Below the pieces are notes generated by a model. That model saw only the letters and a program-made list of their open reading frames with translations, had not been told where the DNA came from and did no database searches. A DNA stretch of 64,000 bases from Pseudomonas antarctica (GTDB lineage: Bacteria > Pseudomonadota > Gammaproteobacteria > Pseudomonadales > Pseudomonadaceae): positions 5,952,001 to 6,016,000 of the forward strand of contig NZ_CP015600.1 in NCBI RefSeq assembly GCF_001647715.1. Reading direction: 5' to 3'. Position numbers and translations under genes: made by a program. This document shows positions 9,169 through 16,789 of this stretch, one piece after another. How positions within the stretch are numbered: the first letter of the stretch is position 1; every line of letters begins with the position of its first letter.

Positions 9169-10554
9169 GTGACTACCATCGCCACCGCTTTTAATACTTT
9201 GCCGCTCTCCGCCGCCATGCTGGCTAACCTCGACTCGCTGGGTTATGTCGAGATGACGCAGATCCAGGCGCAAAGCTTGCCGGTGATCCTCAAAGGGCTG
9301 GACCTGATTGCCCAGGCCAAGACCGGCAGCGGCAAGACCGCCGCCTTCGGTATCGGCTTGTTGAACCCGATCAACCCGCGCTACTTCGGCTGCCAGGCCC
9401 TGGTGATGTGCCCGACGCGTGAGCTGGCCGACCAGGTTGCCAAGGAAATCCGCCGTCTGGCCCGCGCCGAAGACAACATCAAGGTGCTGACTCTGTGCGG
9501 CGGCGTGTCCCTCGGCCCGCAGATCGCTTCCCTGGAGCACGGCGCCCACGTCATCGTCGGCACCCCGGGCCGCATCCAGCAGCACCTGCGCAAAGGTTCG
9601 CTGGTACTGGACGGTTTGAACACGCTGATCCTCGACGAAGCCGACCGCATGCTCGACATGGGTTTCTACGACGCCATCGAAGACATCATCAGCAAGACCC
9701 CGGCACGCCGCCAGACCCTGCTGTTCTCGGCCACCTACCCGGTGAGCATCAAGCAGCTGGCCTCGAAATTCATGCGCGCACCGCAGCAAGTGAAAGCCGA
9801 AGCTTTCCACTCCGATGACCAGATCGAGCAGCGTTTCTACGAGATCTCGCCGGAAGAGCGCATGGACGCCGTGACCAAGGTACTCGCGCATTTCCGCCCG
9901 GCGTCGTGCGTAGCGTTCTGCTTCACCAAGCAGCAAGTGCAGGAAACCGTGGATCACCTGACGGCCAAGGGCATTTCCGCCGTCGGCCTGCATGGCGACC
10001 TGGAACAGCGTGACCGTGACCAGGTGCTGGCGATGTTCGCCAACCGCAGCACCTCGGTGCTGGTGGCAACCGACGTGGCCGCCCGTGGTCTGGACATTGA
10101 CTCGCTGGACATGGTGATCAACGTCGAGCTGGCCCGCGATTCGGAAATCCACATCCACCGCGTAGGCCGTACTGGCCGTGCCGGTGAGACGGGGATTGCG
10201 ATCAGCCTGGTGGCGCCGTCCGAAGCGCACCGCGCCCAGGCCATCGAGCAGTTGCAGAAATCGCCGTTGAACTGGGATCAACTGGACAACCTCAAGCCAC
10301 AAAGCGGTGGCCCGCTGCTGCCACAGATGAGCACCCTGTGCATCGCCGCCGGCCGTAAAGACAAAGTTCGCCCGGGCGACATCCTCGGTGCACTGACAGG
10401 CGATGCCGGCATCCCGGGTGCCCAGGTCGGCAAGATCGCGATCTTTGACTTCCAGGCCTTCGTGGCCGTGGAGCGCGGGATCGCCAAGCAGGCGTTGCAG
10501 CGTTTGAATGACGGCAAGATCAAAGGCCGTTCGTTGCGCGTGCGCATCCTGTAA
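9169..10554 (+). CDS. dbpA: ATP-dependent RNA helicase DbpA
   Basis: This is a 461-residue DEAD-box helicase that acts in 50S ribosome assembly by binding 23S rRNA hairpin 92. Helicase motifs are in order: AKTGSGKTAAF (Walker A), [19 protein letters not shown] (DEAD), LFSATYP (SAT), and HRVGRTGRAGE (motif VI). The last 75 residues form the DbpA-specific RRM-like RNA-binding domain (GRKDKVRPGDILGALTGD), which separates it from RhlE-type helicases. The GTG at 9169 is preferred because the protein then begins MTTIATAFNTLPLS, as in DbpA, while the upstream extension is non-homologous. Confidence 0.93.
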   Translation: MTTIATAFNTLPLSAAMLANLDSLGYVEMTQIQAQSLPVILKGLDLIAQAKTGSGKTAAFGIGLLNPINPRYFGCQALVMCPTRELADQVAKEIRRLARAEDNIKVLTLCGGVSLGPQIASLEHGAHVIVGTPGRIQQHLRKGSLVLDGLNTLILDEADRMLDMGFYDAIEDIISKTPARRQTLLFSATYPVSIKQLASKFMRAPQQVKAEAFHSDDQIEQRFYEISPEERMDAVTKVLAHFRPASCVAFCFTKQQVQETVDHLTAKGISAVGLHGDLEQRDRDQVLAMFANRSTSVLVATDVAARGLDIDSLDMVINVELARDSEIHIHRVGRTGRAGETGIAISLVAPSEAHRAQAIEQLQKSPLNWDQLDNLKPQSGGPLLPQMSTLCIAAGRKDKVRPGDILGALTGDAGIPGAQVGKIAIFDFQAFVAVERGIAKQALQRLNDGKIKGRSLRVRIL

Positions 10555-10578
10555 AGACCTCCCCTCCAATGGAGATCT

Positions 10579-10702
10579 AATGTGGGAGGGGGCTTGTGTG
10601 GGAGCCGGGCTTGCCCGCGATGCAGACACCTCGGTATGTCAGTTACACCGAAGTGATGCTATCGCAGGCAAGCCAGCTCCCACACAAGCCCCCTCCCACA
10701 TT
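10579..10702. repeat. Nested REPIN (one REPIN inside another)
   Basis: An outer 19-base inverted repeat (AATGTGGGAGGGGGCTTGT at 10579-10597 and its exact complement at 10684-10702) encloses a complete inner REPIN of a different type, with arms GTGGGAGCCGGGCTTGC and GCAAGCCAGCTCCCAC. The outer arms stop just after GGCTTG, where their own CCCCCGAT half would follow in an intact GGGGGC-type element. Confidence 0.85.
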
Positions 10703-10742
10703 TGACTGTATTCCAATTCAGAATTTGTATGAGGACATTGCT

Positions 10743-11921
10743 GTGCGCTCGACCGAAGTTGTGATCATTGGCGCCGGCGCCGCAGGCTTGATGTGTGCGC
10801 TGACCGCTGCCGGGCGTGGGCGCAAAGTGATGTTGATCGACCACGCGAACAAGGCCGGCAAGAAGATCCTGATGTCCGGCGGTGGCCGCTGCAATTTCAC
10901 CAATATGTACACCGAGCCTGCCAACTTCCTCTCGCACAACGCGCACTTCTGCAAGTCGGCCCTGGCCCGCTATACCCAATGGGATTTTATCGCCCTGGTC
11001 GCCAAGCATGGCGTGCCGTACCACGAGAAGAAGCTCGGCCAGTTGTTCTGCGATAACAAGTCCAGCGACATCCTCGGCATGCTGCTCGATGAATGCATTC
11101 AAGTCGGCGTGAGCATGCACCTGGACACGTCGGTCGAAGAGATTGCCAAGCTGGAAGCCGGTTATCAGTTGCAAACCACCTTGGGTGAGCTGCGCTGCGA
11201 ATCCCTGGTGATCGCGACGGGCGGCCTGTCGATTCCGACCTTGGGCGCGACCGGGTTTGGTTACCAGGTGGCCAAGCAGTTCGGCCATGAACTGCTGCCG
11301 ACCCGCGCCGGATTGGTGCCGTTCACCATCACCGACCAGCTCAAGGAGTTGTGTGGCGAGTTGTCGGGCACCTCTGTGGATTGCCTGGTCAGCTGCAATG
11401 ACCAGAGCTTTCGCGAGAATATTCTGTTCACTCACCGTGGCCTCAGCGGCCCGGCGATTTTGCAGATTTCCTCGTACTGGGAATCCGGCGACACGGTGGA
11501 AATCAACCTGCTACCCGACCACGACGCCCACGCCTGGCTGCAACAGCAACAGGTCGAGCGCCCCAACAGCGAGCTGAAAACCCTGCTGGGTGAGATCTTC
11601 ACCAAGAAAATGGCCAACCTGCTGGCGGAAACCTGGTTCGTGTCCAAGCCGATGAAGCAGTACACCCACGCTGAAGTGGCCGACATCGCGCAAAAACTCT
11701 CGAGCTGGCAACTGGTGCCGGCCGGCACCGAGGGCTATCGCACCGCCGAGGTGACACTGGGCGGTGTGGATACGCGTGAAGTGTCGTCCAAGACCATGGA
11801 ATCGCTGAAAAGCCCGGGGTTGTACTTCATCGGCGAAGTGCTGGATGTGACCGGTCACCTGGGCGGGTTCAACTTCCAGTGGGCGTGGGCCTCGGGCTAC
11901 GCCGCAGCGCAATACGCCTGA
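10743..11921 (+). CDS. YhiN/HI0933-family FAD-dependent oxidoreductase
   Basis: This 392-residue flavoprotein has the N-terminal dinucleotide-binding motif VVIIGAGAAGLMCALTAAGR and the HI0933-family signature GKKILMSGGGRCNFTN. The C-terminal pattern GLYFIGEVLDVTGHLGGF is also characteristic. Members (YhiN; BaiN in gut clostridia) are NAD(P)/FAD oxidoreductases mostly without a known substrate, so none is assigned. The start is a GTG at 10743, just before the Rossmann motif. The frame continues upstream through the nested REPIN, which cannot be coding. The nearest ATG (10729) is out of frame. Confidence 0.85.
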   Translation: MRSTEVVIIGAGAAGLMCALTAAGRGRKVMLIDHANKAGKKILMSGGGRCNFTNMYTEPANFLSHNAHFCKSALARYTQWDFIALVAKHGVPYHEKKLGQLFCDNKSSDILGMLLDECIQVGVSMHLDTSVEEIAKLEAGYQLQTTLGELRCESLVIATGGLSIPTLGATGFGYQVAKQFGHELLPTRAGLVPFTITDQLKELCGELSGTSVDCLVSCNDQSFRENILFTHRGLSGPAILQISSYWESGDTVEINLLPDHDAHAWLQQQQVERPNSELKTLLGEIFTKKMANLLAETWFVSKPMKQYTHAEVADIAQKLSSWQLVPAGTEGYRTAEVTLGGVDTREVSSKTMESLKSPGLYFIGEVLDVTGHLGGFNFQWAWASGYAAAQYA

Positions 11922-11939
11922 CACTACGCGGTAAAAAAT

Positions 11940-12026
11940 GTGGGAGGGGGCTTGCTCCCGATGGCGGTGTATCAGTCAATTCATGAGTGACTGTTGCACC
12001 GCTATCGGGGGCAAGCCCCCTCGCAC
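11940..12026. repeat. REPIN
   Basis: This is an inverted pair of GTGGGAGGGGGCTTGC-type arms. The right arm has one change (CTCGCAC in place of CTCCCAC). It lies between the flavoprotein gene and the YccS-like gene. Confidence 0.8.
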
Positions 12027-12155
12027 ATTGATTGCGTTCCACATTTGGAATGCAATGGCTGGAATATATTTTGCTGTTGGATGTGATCGCTACGCTTGCC
12101 GTGGCGTCATTACTGGCTCAATTTAGCGGCATCGTCCCGGAAGACTCCAGACTTC

Positions 12156-14339
12156 ATGTCATCGACCTCGTTCAAGCAGTCCATGCGGCGCCTGTGGGCC
12201 CTGGATAAATTCAGTTACAGCGTACGGGTATTCATCGCCCTCACCGGCAGCATGGCGCTGTGCTGGTATCAGGATGAAATGACCCTGCTGATCCCGCTGT
12301 TCCTGGGGATTATCGCCAGCGCCCTGGCCGAGACCGATGACAGCTGGCAAGGCCGCCTCAATGCCCTGGCGGTAACGCTGGTGTGTTTCAGCATCGCTGC
12401 GCTGTCGGTGGAGCTGCTGTTCCCTTATCCCTGGATTTTCGCCATCGCCCTGGCCCTGGCCAGTTTCTGCCTGACCATGCTCGGCGCCCTCGGCGAACGC
12501 TATGGTGCAATTGCTTCCGCTACGTTGATTCTGTCGGTGTACACCATGATCGGCGTGGACCAGCGCGGGGGGGCCGTCACCGATTTCTGGCATGAGCCGC
12601 TGCTGCTGGTGGCCGGTGCCGCGTGGTACGGCGTGCTGTCGGTGCTGTGGCAGGCGCTGTTCTCCAACCAACCGGTGCAACAGAGCCTGGCGCGGTTGTT
12701 TCGCGAGTTGGGGCGCTACCTCAAGCTCAAATCGTCGCTGTTCGAACCGATCCGCCAACTGGATGTGGAAGCACGGCGGCTGGAACTGGCCCAGCAAAAT
12801 GGCCGTGTCGTTGCGGCGCTGAATGCGGCGAAGGAAATCATCCTGCACCGCGTGGGCAATGGTCGACCGGGCTCGAAGGTCAGCCGCTACCTGAAGCTGT
12901 ACTTCCTGGCCCAGGACATCCACGAGCGTGCCAGTTCGTCCCACTACCCTTACAACGCCCTGGCCGAAGCCTTCTTCCACAGCGATGTGCTGTTCCGCTG
13001 CCAGCGCCTGCTGCGCCAGCAAGCCAAGGCCTGCCAGGCCCTGGGCGAGTCGATCCAGCTGCGCCAGCCCTTCATTTATGACGACAGCTTCGCCGAAGCC
13101 CTGGGCGACCTGAATGCCTCGCTGGAACACCTGCGCATCCAGAGCAACCCCGCGTGGCGCGGCTTGCTGCGCTCGTTGCGTGCCTTGGCGGCCAACTTGT
13201 CCACGCTCGACCGCCTGCTCGGCGACGCCAGCAACCCCGACTCCCTCGCGGATGCCACCGACAGCAACCTGCTGGACCGCGCCCCGCGCAACCTGAAGGA
13301 AATGTGGACGCGCCTGCGCACGCAGCTGACGCCGACGTCACTGCTGTTCCGCCATGCCTTGCGCCTCGCCCTGGCGCTGACCATCGGTTACGGCACCTTG
13401 CATGCCATTCACGCCTCCCAGGGCTACTGGATCATCCTCACCACCCTGTTCGTCTGCCAGCCCAACTACGGCGCCACCCGGCGCAAGCTCGGCCAACGGA
13501 TCATCGGCACTGCCATCGGTTTGACCGTGGCCTGGGCGCTGTTCGACCTGTTCCCAAGCCCGCTGGTGCAATCGCTGTTCGCCATTGCCGCAGGCCTGGT
13601 GTTCTTTATCAACCGCACCACCCGCTACACCCTGGCTACGGCGGCGATCACGCTGATGGTGTTGTTCTGCTTCAACCAGGTGGGCGATGGCTACGGGCTG
13701 TTCCTGCCACGGCTGTTCGATACCTTGCTCGGCAGCCTGATCGCCGGCCTGGCGGTCTTCCTGTTCCTGCCGGACTGGCAAGGTCGCCGCTTGAACAAGG
13801 TGCTGGCCAACACCCTGACCTGCAACAGCATCTACCTGCGCCAGATCATGCAGCAATACGCGGCGGGCAAGAGCGACGACCTGGCTTATCGGCTGGCGCG
13901 GCGTAACGCCCACAACGCGGATGCGGCGCTGTCCACGACACTGGCCAATATGTTGATGGAGCCGGGGCATTTTCGCAAAGAGGCCGACGTAGGCTTCCGC
14001 TTCCTGGTGCTCTCGCACACCTTGCTCAGCTACCTGTCGGGGCTGGGCGCACACCGCGAGACCCAACTGCCGGCCGAAGTGCGTGAGCATCTGATCGACG
14101 GCGCCGGCAACAGCCTGGCAGCGAGCATCGATGAGATCGCCACCGGGCTGGCCAACAAGCAGCCGGTCGCGATTCAGAGCGATGCCGAGGAAGCCTTGGC
14201 GGCGGAACTGGAACAGATGCCGGATGAGATCGATGAAGGGCAACGGTTGGTGCAGACACAATTGGCATTGATATGTCGGCAGCTGGGGCCGTTGCGAACG
14301 CTGGCGGCGCATCTGATCAAAGATACTGCCGAAGCTTAA
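12156..14339 (+). CDS. yccS: YccS/YhfK-family inner-membrane protein (FUSC)
   Basis: This is a 727-residue integral membrane protein of the YccS/YhfK type, in the wider fusaric-acid-resistance (FUSC) superfamily. Two hydrophobic blocks, about residues 20-175 and 400-520, each hold several transmembrane helices and are separated by a long soluble helical region, the usual layout of the family. The ATG at 12156 begins MSSTSFKQSMRRLWALDKFSYSVR, matching YccS N-termini; the open frame extends 20 codons upstream without homology. Function is not established. Aromatic acid efflux has been proposed for relatives. Confidence 0.85.
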   Translation: MSSTSFKQSMRRLWALDKFSYSVRVFIALTGSMALCWYQDEMTLLIPLFLGIIASALAETDDSWQGRLNALAVTLVCFSIAALSVELLFPYPWIFAIALALASFCLTMLGALGERYGAIASATLILSVYTMIGVDQRGGAVTDFWHEPLLLVAGAAWYGVLSVLWQALFSNQPVQQSLARLFRELGRYLKLKSSLFEPIRQLDVEARRLELAQQNGRVVAALNAAKEIILHRVGNGRPGSKVSRYLKLYFLAQDIHERASSSHYPYNALAEAFFHSDVLFRCQRLLRQQAKACQALGESIQLRQPFIYDDSFAEALGDLNASLEHLRIQSNPAWRGLLRSLRALAANLSTLDRLLGDASNPDSLADATDSNLLDRAPRNLKEMWTRLRTQLTPTSLLFRHALRLALALTIGYGTLHAIHASQGYWIILTTLFVCQPNYGATRRKLGQRIIGTAIGLTVAWALFDLFPSPLVQSLFAIAAGLVFFINRTTRYTLATAAITLMVLFCFNQVGDGYGLFLPRLFDTLLGSLIAGLAVFLFLPDWQGRRLNKVLANTLTCNSIYLRQIMQQYAAGKSDDLAYRLARRNAHNADAALSTTLANMLMEPGHFRKEADVGFRFLVLSHTLLSYLSGLGAHRETQLPAEVREHLIDGAGNSLAASIDEIATGLANKQPVAIQSDAEEALAAELEQMPDEIDEGQRLVQTQLALICRQLGPLRTLAAHLIKDTAEA

Positions 14340-14345
14340 ATCGCC

Positions 14346-14410
14346 ATCGCAGGCAAGCCAGCGCCCACGTTGGAATGCGCTTACCTGTAGGAGCCGGGCT
14401 TGCCCGCGAT
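14346..14410. repeat. REP pair
   Basis: Imperfect arms ATCGCAGGCAAGCCAGCGCC and GGAGCCGGGCTTGCCCGCGAT lie between the convergent yccS and a solute-binding-protein gene. Confidence 0.7.
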
Positions 14411-14426
14411 GGCGCCCGCAAGAACA

Positions 14427-15164
14427 CTACATCCCATGCGCCTTCATCAACCGCTCGTAACTGCCATCGACCTTCATCTTGGCAATCTCCCGGTCAAAGC
14501 TGGCGACGATCTCCTCATGCTCGGGGTTCTTCAGGCTCACTAGAATATGCAGGCTGTTTTCACTCAGTGGCTTGGGTAAAAACTCCACCGCATTGCGCAC
14601 CCGCGCCGACTCGCGCGCCAGGTAGTAGCGGGCAACATATTCATCTTCCAGCGTCAGCCTTACGCGCTGCGCCGCGAGCATGCGCACGGCCATGGCGAAA
14701 TTATGCACAGGCACCTTCTGCAGGTGTGCATCCTGATCGAACGCCGCCGAATAGGCATACCCGCGCACCACGGCGATGGATTCGTCGTGCAGTTGCTCCA
14801 GGTCCTGATAGTCGATGGGATCATCGCGGCGCTTGATAAACCGCACACGGTTAAGCAGGTATTCACCGGAAAACTGTCCCAGTTTGGTACGCGCATCGTC
14901 GTACCAGGCATTGATCAGCACGTCATAGCGGCCGTCGCCCACGCCCATCAGCGCCCGAGCCCAGGGCACTTGTTCAAAGTCACTGGCGTAGCCTGCGCGA
15001 GCAAGGGCCGTGCTGACGATATCGGTGGCCAAGCCGCCGTTGATCAAGGTGGCATCGGTAAAAGGCGGCCAGGCATCCGCCACCAGGCGCAGACGTTGTG
15101 CGACCGCAGGCTGGGCCAGCAACAACACTCCTATCAAAGCAACGGCACGAGAAAATCGCGGCAT
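14427..15164 (-). CDS. Periplasmic solute-binding protein, family 3-like
   Basis: This 245-residue protein has an N-terminal signal peptide (MPRFSRAVALIGVLLLAQPA, cleavage near AVAQ) followed by the start of a type 3 solute-binding fold (LRLVADAWPPFTDATL). Related Pseudomonas proteins are annotated as transporter substrate-binding proteins. There is no permease or ATPase gene nearby, so it may act as an orphan binding protein or sensor component. The start at 15164 is chosen because it puts the signal peptide at the N-terminus; the frame extends upstream to 15215. A paralogue of similar length and context lies at 45140. Ligand unknown. Confidence 0.75.
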   Translation of the reverse strand: MPRFSRAVALIGVLLLAQPAVAQRLRLVADAWPPFTDATLINGGLATDIVSTALARAGYASDFEQVPWARALMGVGDGRYDVLINAWYDDARTKLGQFSGEYLLNRVRFIKRRDDPIDYQDLEQLHDESIAVVRGYAYSAAFDQDAHLQKVPVHNFAMAVRMLAAQRVRLTLEDEYVARYYLARESARVRNAVEFLPKPLSENSLHILVSLKNPEHEEIVASFDREIAKMKVDGSYERLMKAHGM

Positions 15165-15362
15165 GCTTAAAGTCCTTGGCGGGCAGGCAGTGGCCTGATA
15201 ACAGTAGCTCATCAATGAGCCTGCATTGCAGATTACACAAAGAAGCCAGCAGCGATTGCACTGAATGATGGCGAATTGACGCCATTCACAAAAACGCTCG
15301 ATTTAGACAGGGGGGCCGCAGGCGCTTACTATCGACAACAGACATTAATAAGAGAGCACGCC

Positions 15363-15815
15363 ATGACCGTTGAATGGGTCTGCAAACATCACGATGACTT
15401 GGGCAAGGAGCAGCTTTACGCGATTTTGCGCCTACGCAGCGAGGTCTTTGTCGTTGAACAGAAATGCGTTTACCCGGACCTCGACGGCCAGGATCTTTCG
15501 GGTGATACCCACCACTTGATGGCCTGGAAGGATGACGCGTTGGTGGCGTACCTGCGCTTGCTCGACCCGGAATCACAGGGTGGTGATGTGGTGATCGGCC
15601 GAGTGATCGTCGCGCCGGTGGCACGCGGCACCGGGCTGGGCCACCAAATGATGGAAGAGACCCTCAAGCGCATCGAAGATATCTGGCCTGAGACGCCGAT
15701 CTTTCTGTCAGCACAGGCGCATTTGCAAGGGTATTACGGGCGGTATGGGTTTGTGGTGGCGGGTGAGGAATACCTGGAAGACGATATTCCCCATATAGGC
15801 ATGCGGCGCCAGTAA
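15363..15815 (+). CDS. elaA: ElaA-type GNAT acetyltransferase
   Basis: This is a 150-residue GNAT-fold N-acetyltransferase of the ElaA family. The N-terminal block AILRLRSEVFVVEQKCVYPDLDGQD is typical of ElaA, and the acetyl-CoA-binding segment is VIVAPVARGTGLGHQMMEE. The C-terminus IFLSAQAHLQGYYGRYGFVV is also conserved. It is cytoplasmic and its physiological substrate is unknown. The ATG at 15363 follows AAGAGAG. It is transcribed divergently from the solute-binding-protein gene, with about 200 bases between them for both promoters. Confidence 0.88.
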   Translation: MTVEWVCKHHDDLGKEQLYAILRLRSEVFVVEQKCVYPDLDGQDLSGDTHHLMAWKDDALVAYLRLLDPESQGGDVVIGRVIVAPVARGTGLGHQMMEETLKRIEDIWPETPIFLSAQAHLQGYYGRYGFVVAGEEYLEDDIPHIGMRRQ

Positions 15816-15822
15816 GGACGCC

Positions 15823-15904
15823 ATCGCAGGCAAGCCAGCTCCCACAATCGACCGCATTCCAAGGGTTGTACGCGGTTAAAGGTGGGAGCTGGCTTGCCTG
15901 CGAT
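15823..15904. repeat. REPIN
   Basis: Matched inverted arms (ATCGCAGGCAAGCCAGCTCC / GGAGCTGGCTTGCCTGCGAT) lie between two convergent genes. Confidence 0.85.
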
Positions 15905-15930
15905 GAGGCCAGAGCTGTCACCCGCCTGTA

Positions 15931-16227
15931 TCAGGGATACCCCAACACCTGCTTGATCGACGCCAGATTAGCCTCGATCCACCCCCGATCAATCGCCCCC
16001 CAGCGCCGAATCCGATAGTGCCCGGCATGATTGCGCGCGCCGTCTGCCTGCTCGAACTCACACACGATATCCAGGTCGGCCAACGCCGCAATCGTGTCCT
16101 GCGCTGTGCGCCGTGGCATGCCGGTGGCATCAGTCAACGCCGGGACACTGCTGGCCTGCCCACTGTCGATCAGGTACGCCACATACAGGCGGCGGTAAAA
16201 ACTGCTTTTGGTCTTGCTCACATCCAT
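15931..16227 (-). CDS. Small winged-helix DNA-binding protein
   Basis: This 98-residue protein has an apparent winged helix-turn-helix: a helix with YRRLYVAYLIDS, then a turn and recognition helix near ALTDATGMPRRTAQDTIAAL, then a wing region around DGARNHAGHYRIRRWGAI. Such proteins are annotated in pseudomonads as helix-turn-helix proteins of unknown target. It lies 19 bases after the YgjP-type peptidase gene on the same strand, so the two are probably co-transcribed. No ligand-binding domain is present. Confidence 0.7.
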   Translation of the reverse strand: MDVSKTKSSFYRRLYVAYLIDSGQASSVPALTDATGMPRRTAQDTIAALADLDIVCEFEQADGARNHAGHYRIRRWGAIDRGWIEANLASIKQVLGYP

Positions 16228-16246
16228 GGTCGAAAGCCTTATGAGG

Positions 16247-16747
16247 TTAGGGCTTGCCCTGCAAGTCGCGATACGTGAGGTAAACCCGCAGGTCGAATTC
16301 CACCTGATGGTAGCCCGGCATCATGTATTCGCAGAGTTTGTAGAACGCCTTGTTGTGGTCCGATTCCTTGAAGTGCGCCAGCTCGTGCACCACGATCATG
16401 CGCAGAAACTCCGGCGCGGCCTCCTTGAACAACGCGGCGATGCGAATCTCTTTCTTGGATTTGAGATTACCGCCCTGCACCCGCGAAATCGTGGTGTGCA
16501 GGCCTAAAGCGCGGTGGGTCAGGTCCAGGCGGTTGTCGAACAGCACTTTGTCGATGGCCGGCGCGTTACGCAGGTGTTCCTGCTTCAAGGCCAGGGCATA
16601 GCTGTACAGCGCCTTGTCACTCTGCACCGCATGACGTTCGGGGTAGCGCTGCTCCAGGTAGGCGCCCAATTGGTCCTTGGCGATCAATTGGCGCACTTGC
16701 TCCTGGAGAGCTGCGGGGTAGGCCTGGAGGTATTTCAGCGCGGTCAT
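16247..16747 (-). CDS. YgjP-like M48-type metallopeptidase
   Basis: This 166-residue protein carries the zinc-binding motif VVHELAHFKESDHNKAFY (HExxH plus a downstream HxxxF), characteristic of the YgjP/DUF45 metallopeptidases. It has no signal peptide or transmembrane segment, so it is probably cytoplasmic. Substrates of this family are unknown. The ATG at 16747 lies 42 bases from the end of the regulator gene upstream on the same strand, which suggests one transcription unit of regulator, peptidase and winged-helix protein. Confidence 0.8.
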   Translation of the reverse strand: MTALKYLQAYPAALQEQVRQLIAKDQLGAYLEQRYPERHAVQSDKALYSYALALKQEHLRNAPAIDKVLFDNRLDLTHRALGLHTTISRVQGGNLKSKKEIRIAALFKEAAPEFLRMIVVHELAHFKESDHNKAFYKLCEYMMPGYHQVEFDLRVYLTYRDLQGKP

Positions 16748-16789
16748 GGAGTCTGCAACAGGGTTCGAATGGGTGCCAGTGTAGCGAAT

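Noticed and set aside
7966..10629. Long open frame of 887 codons on the minus strand across mdtD-like and dbpA
   Set aside because: It is antisense to two well-supported genes and arises from GC-rich codon use; it has no homology signal of its own.
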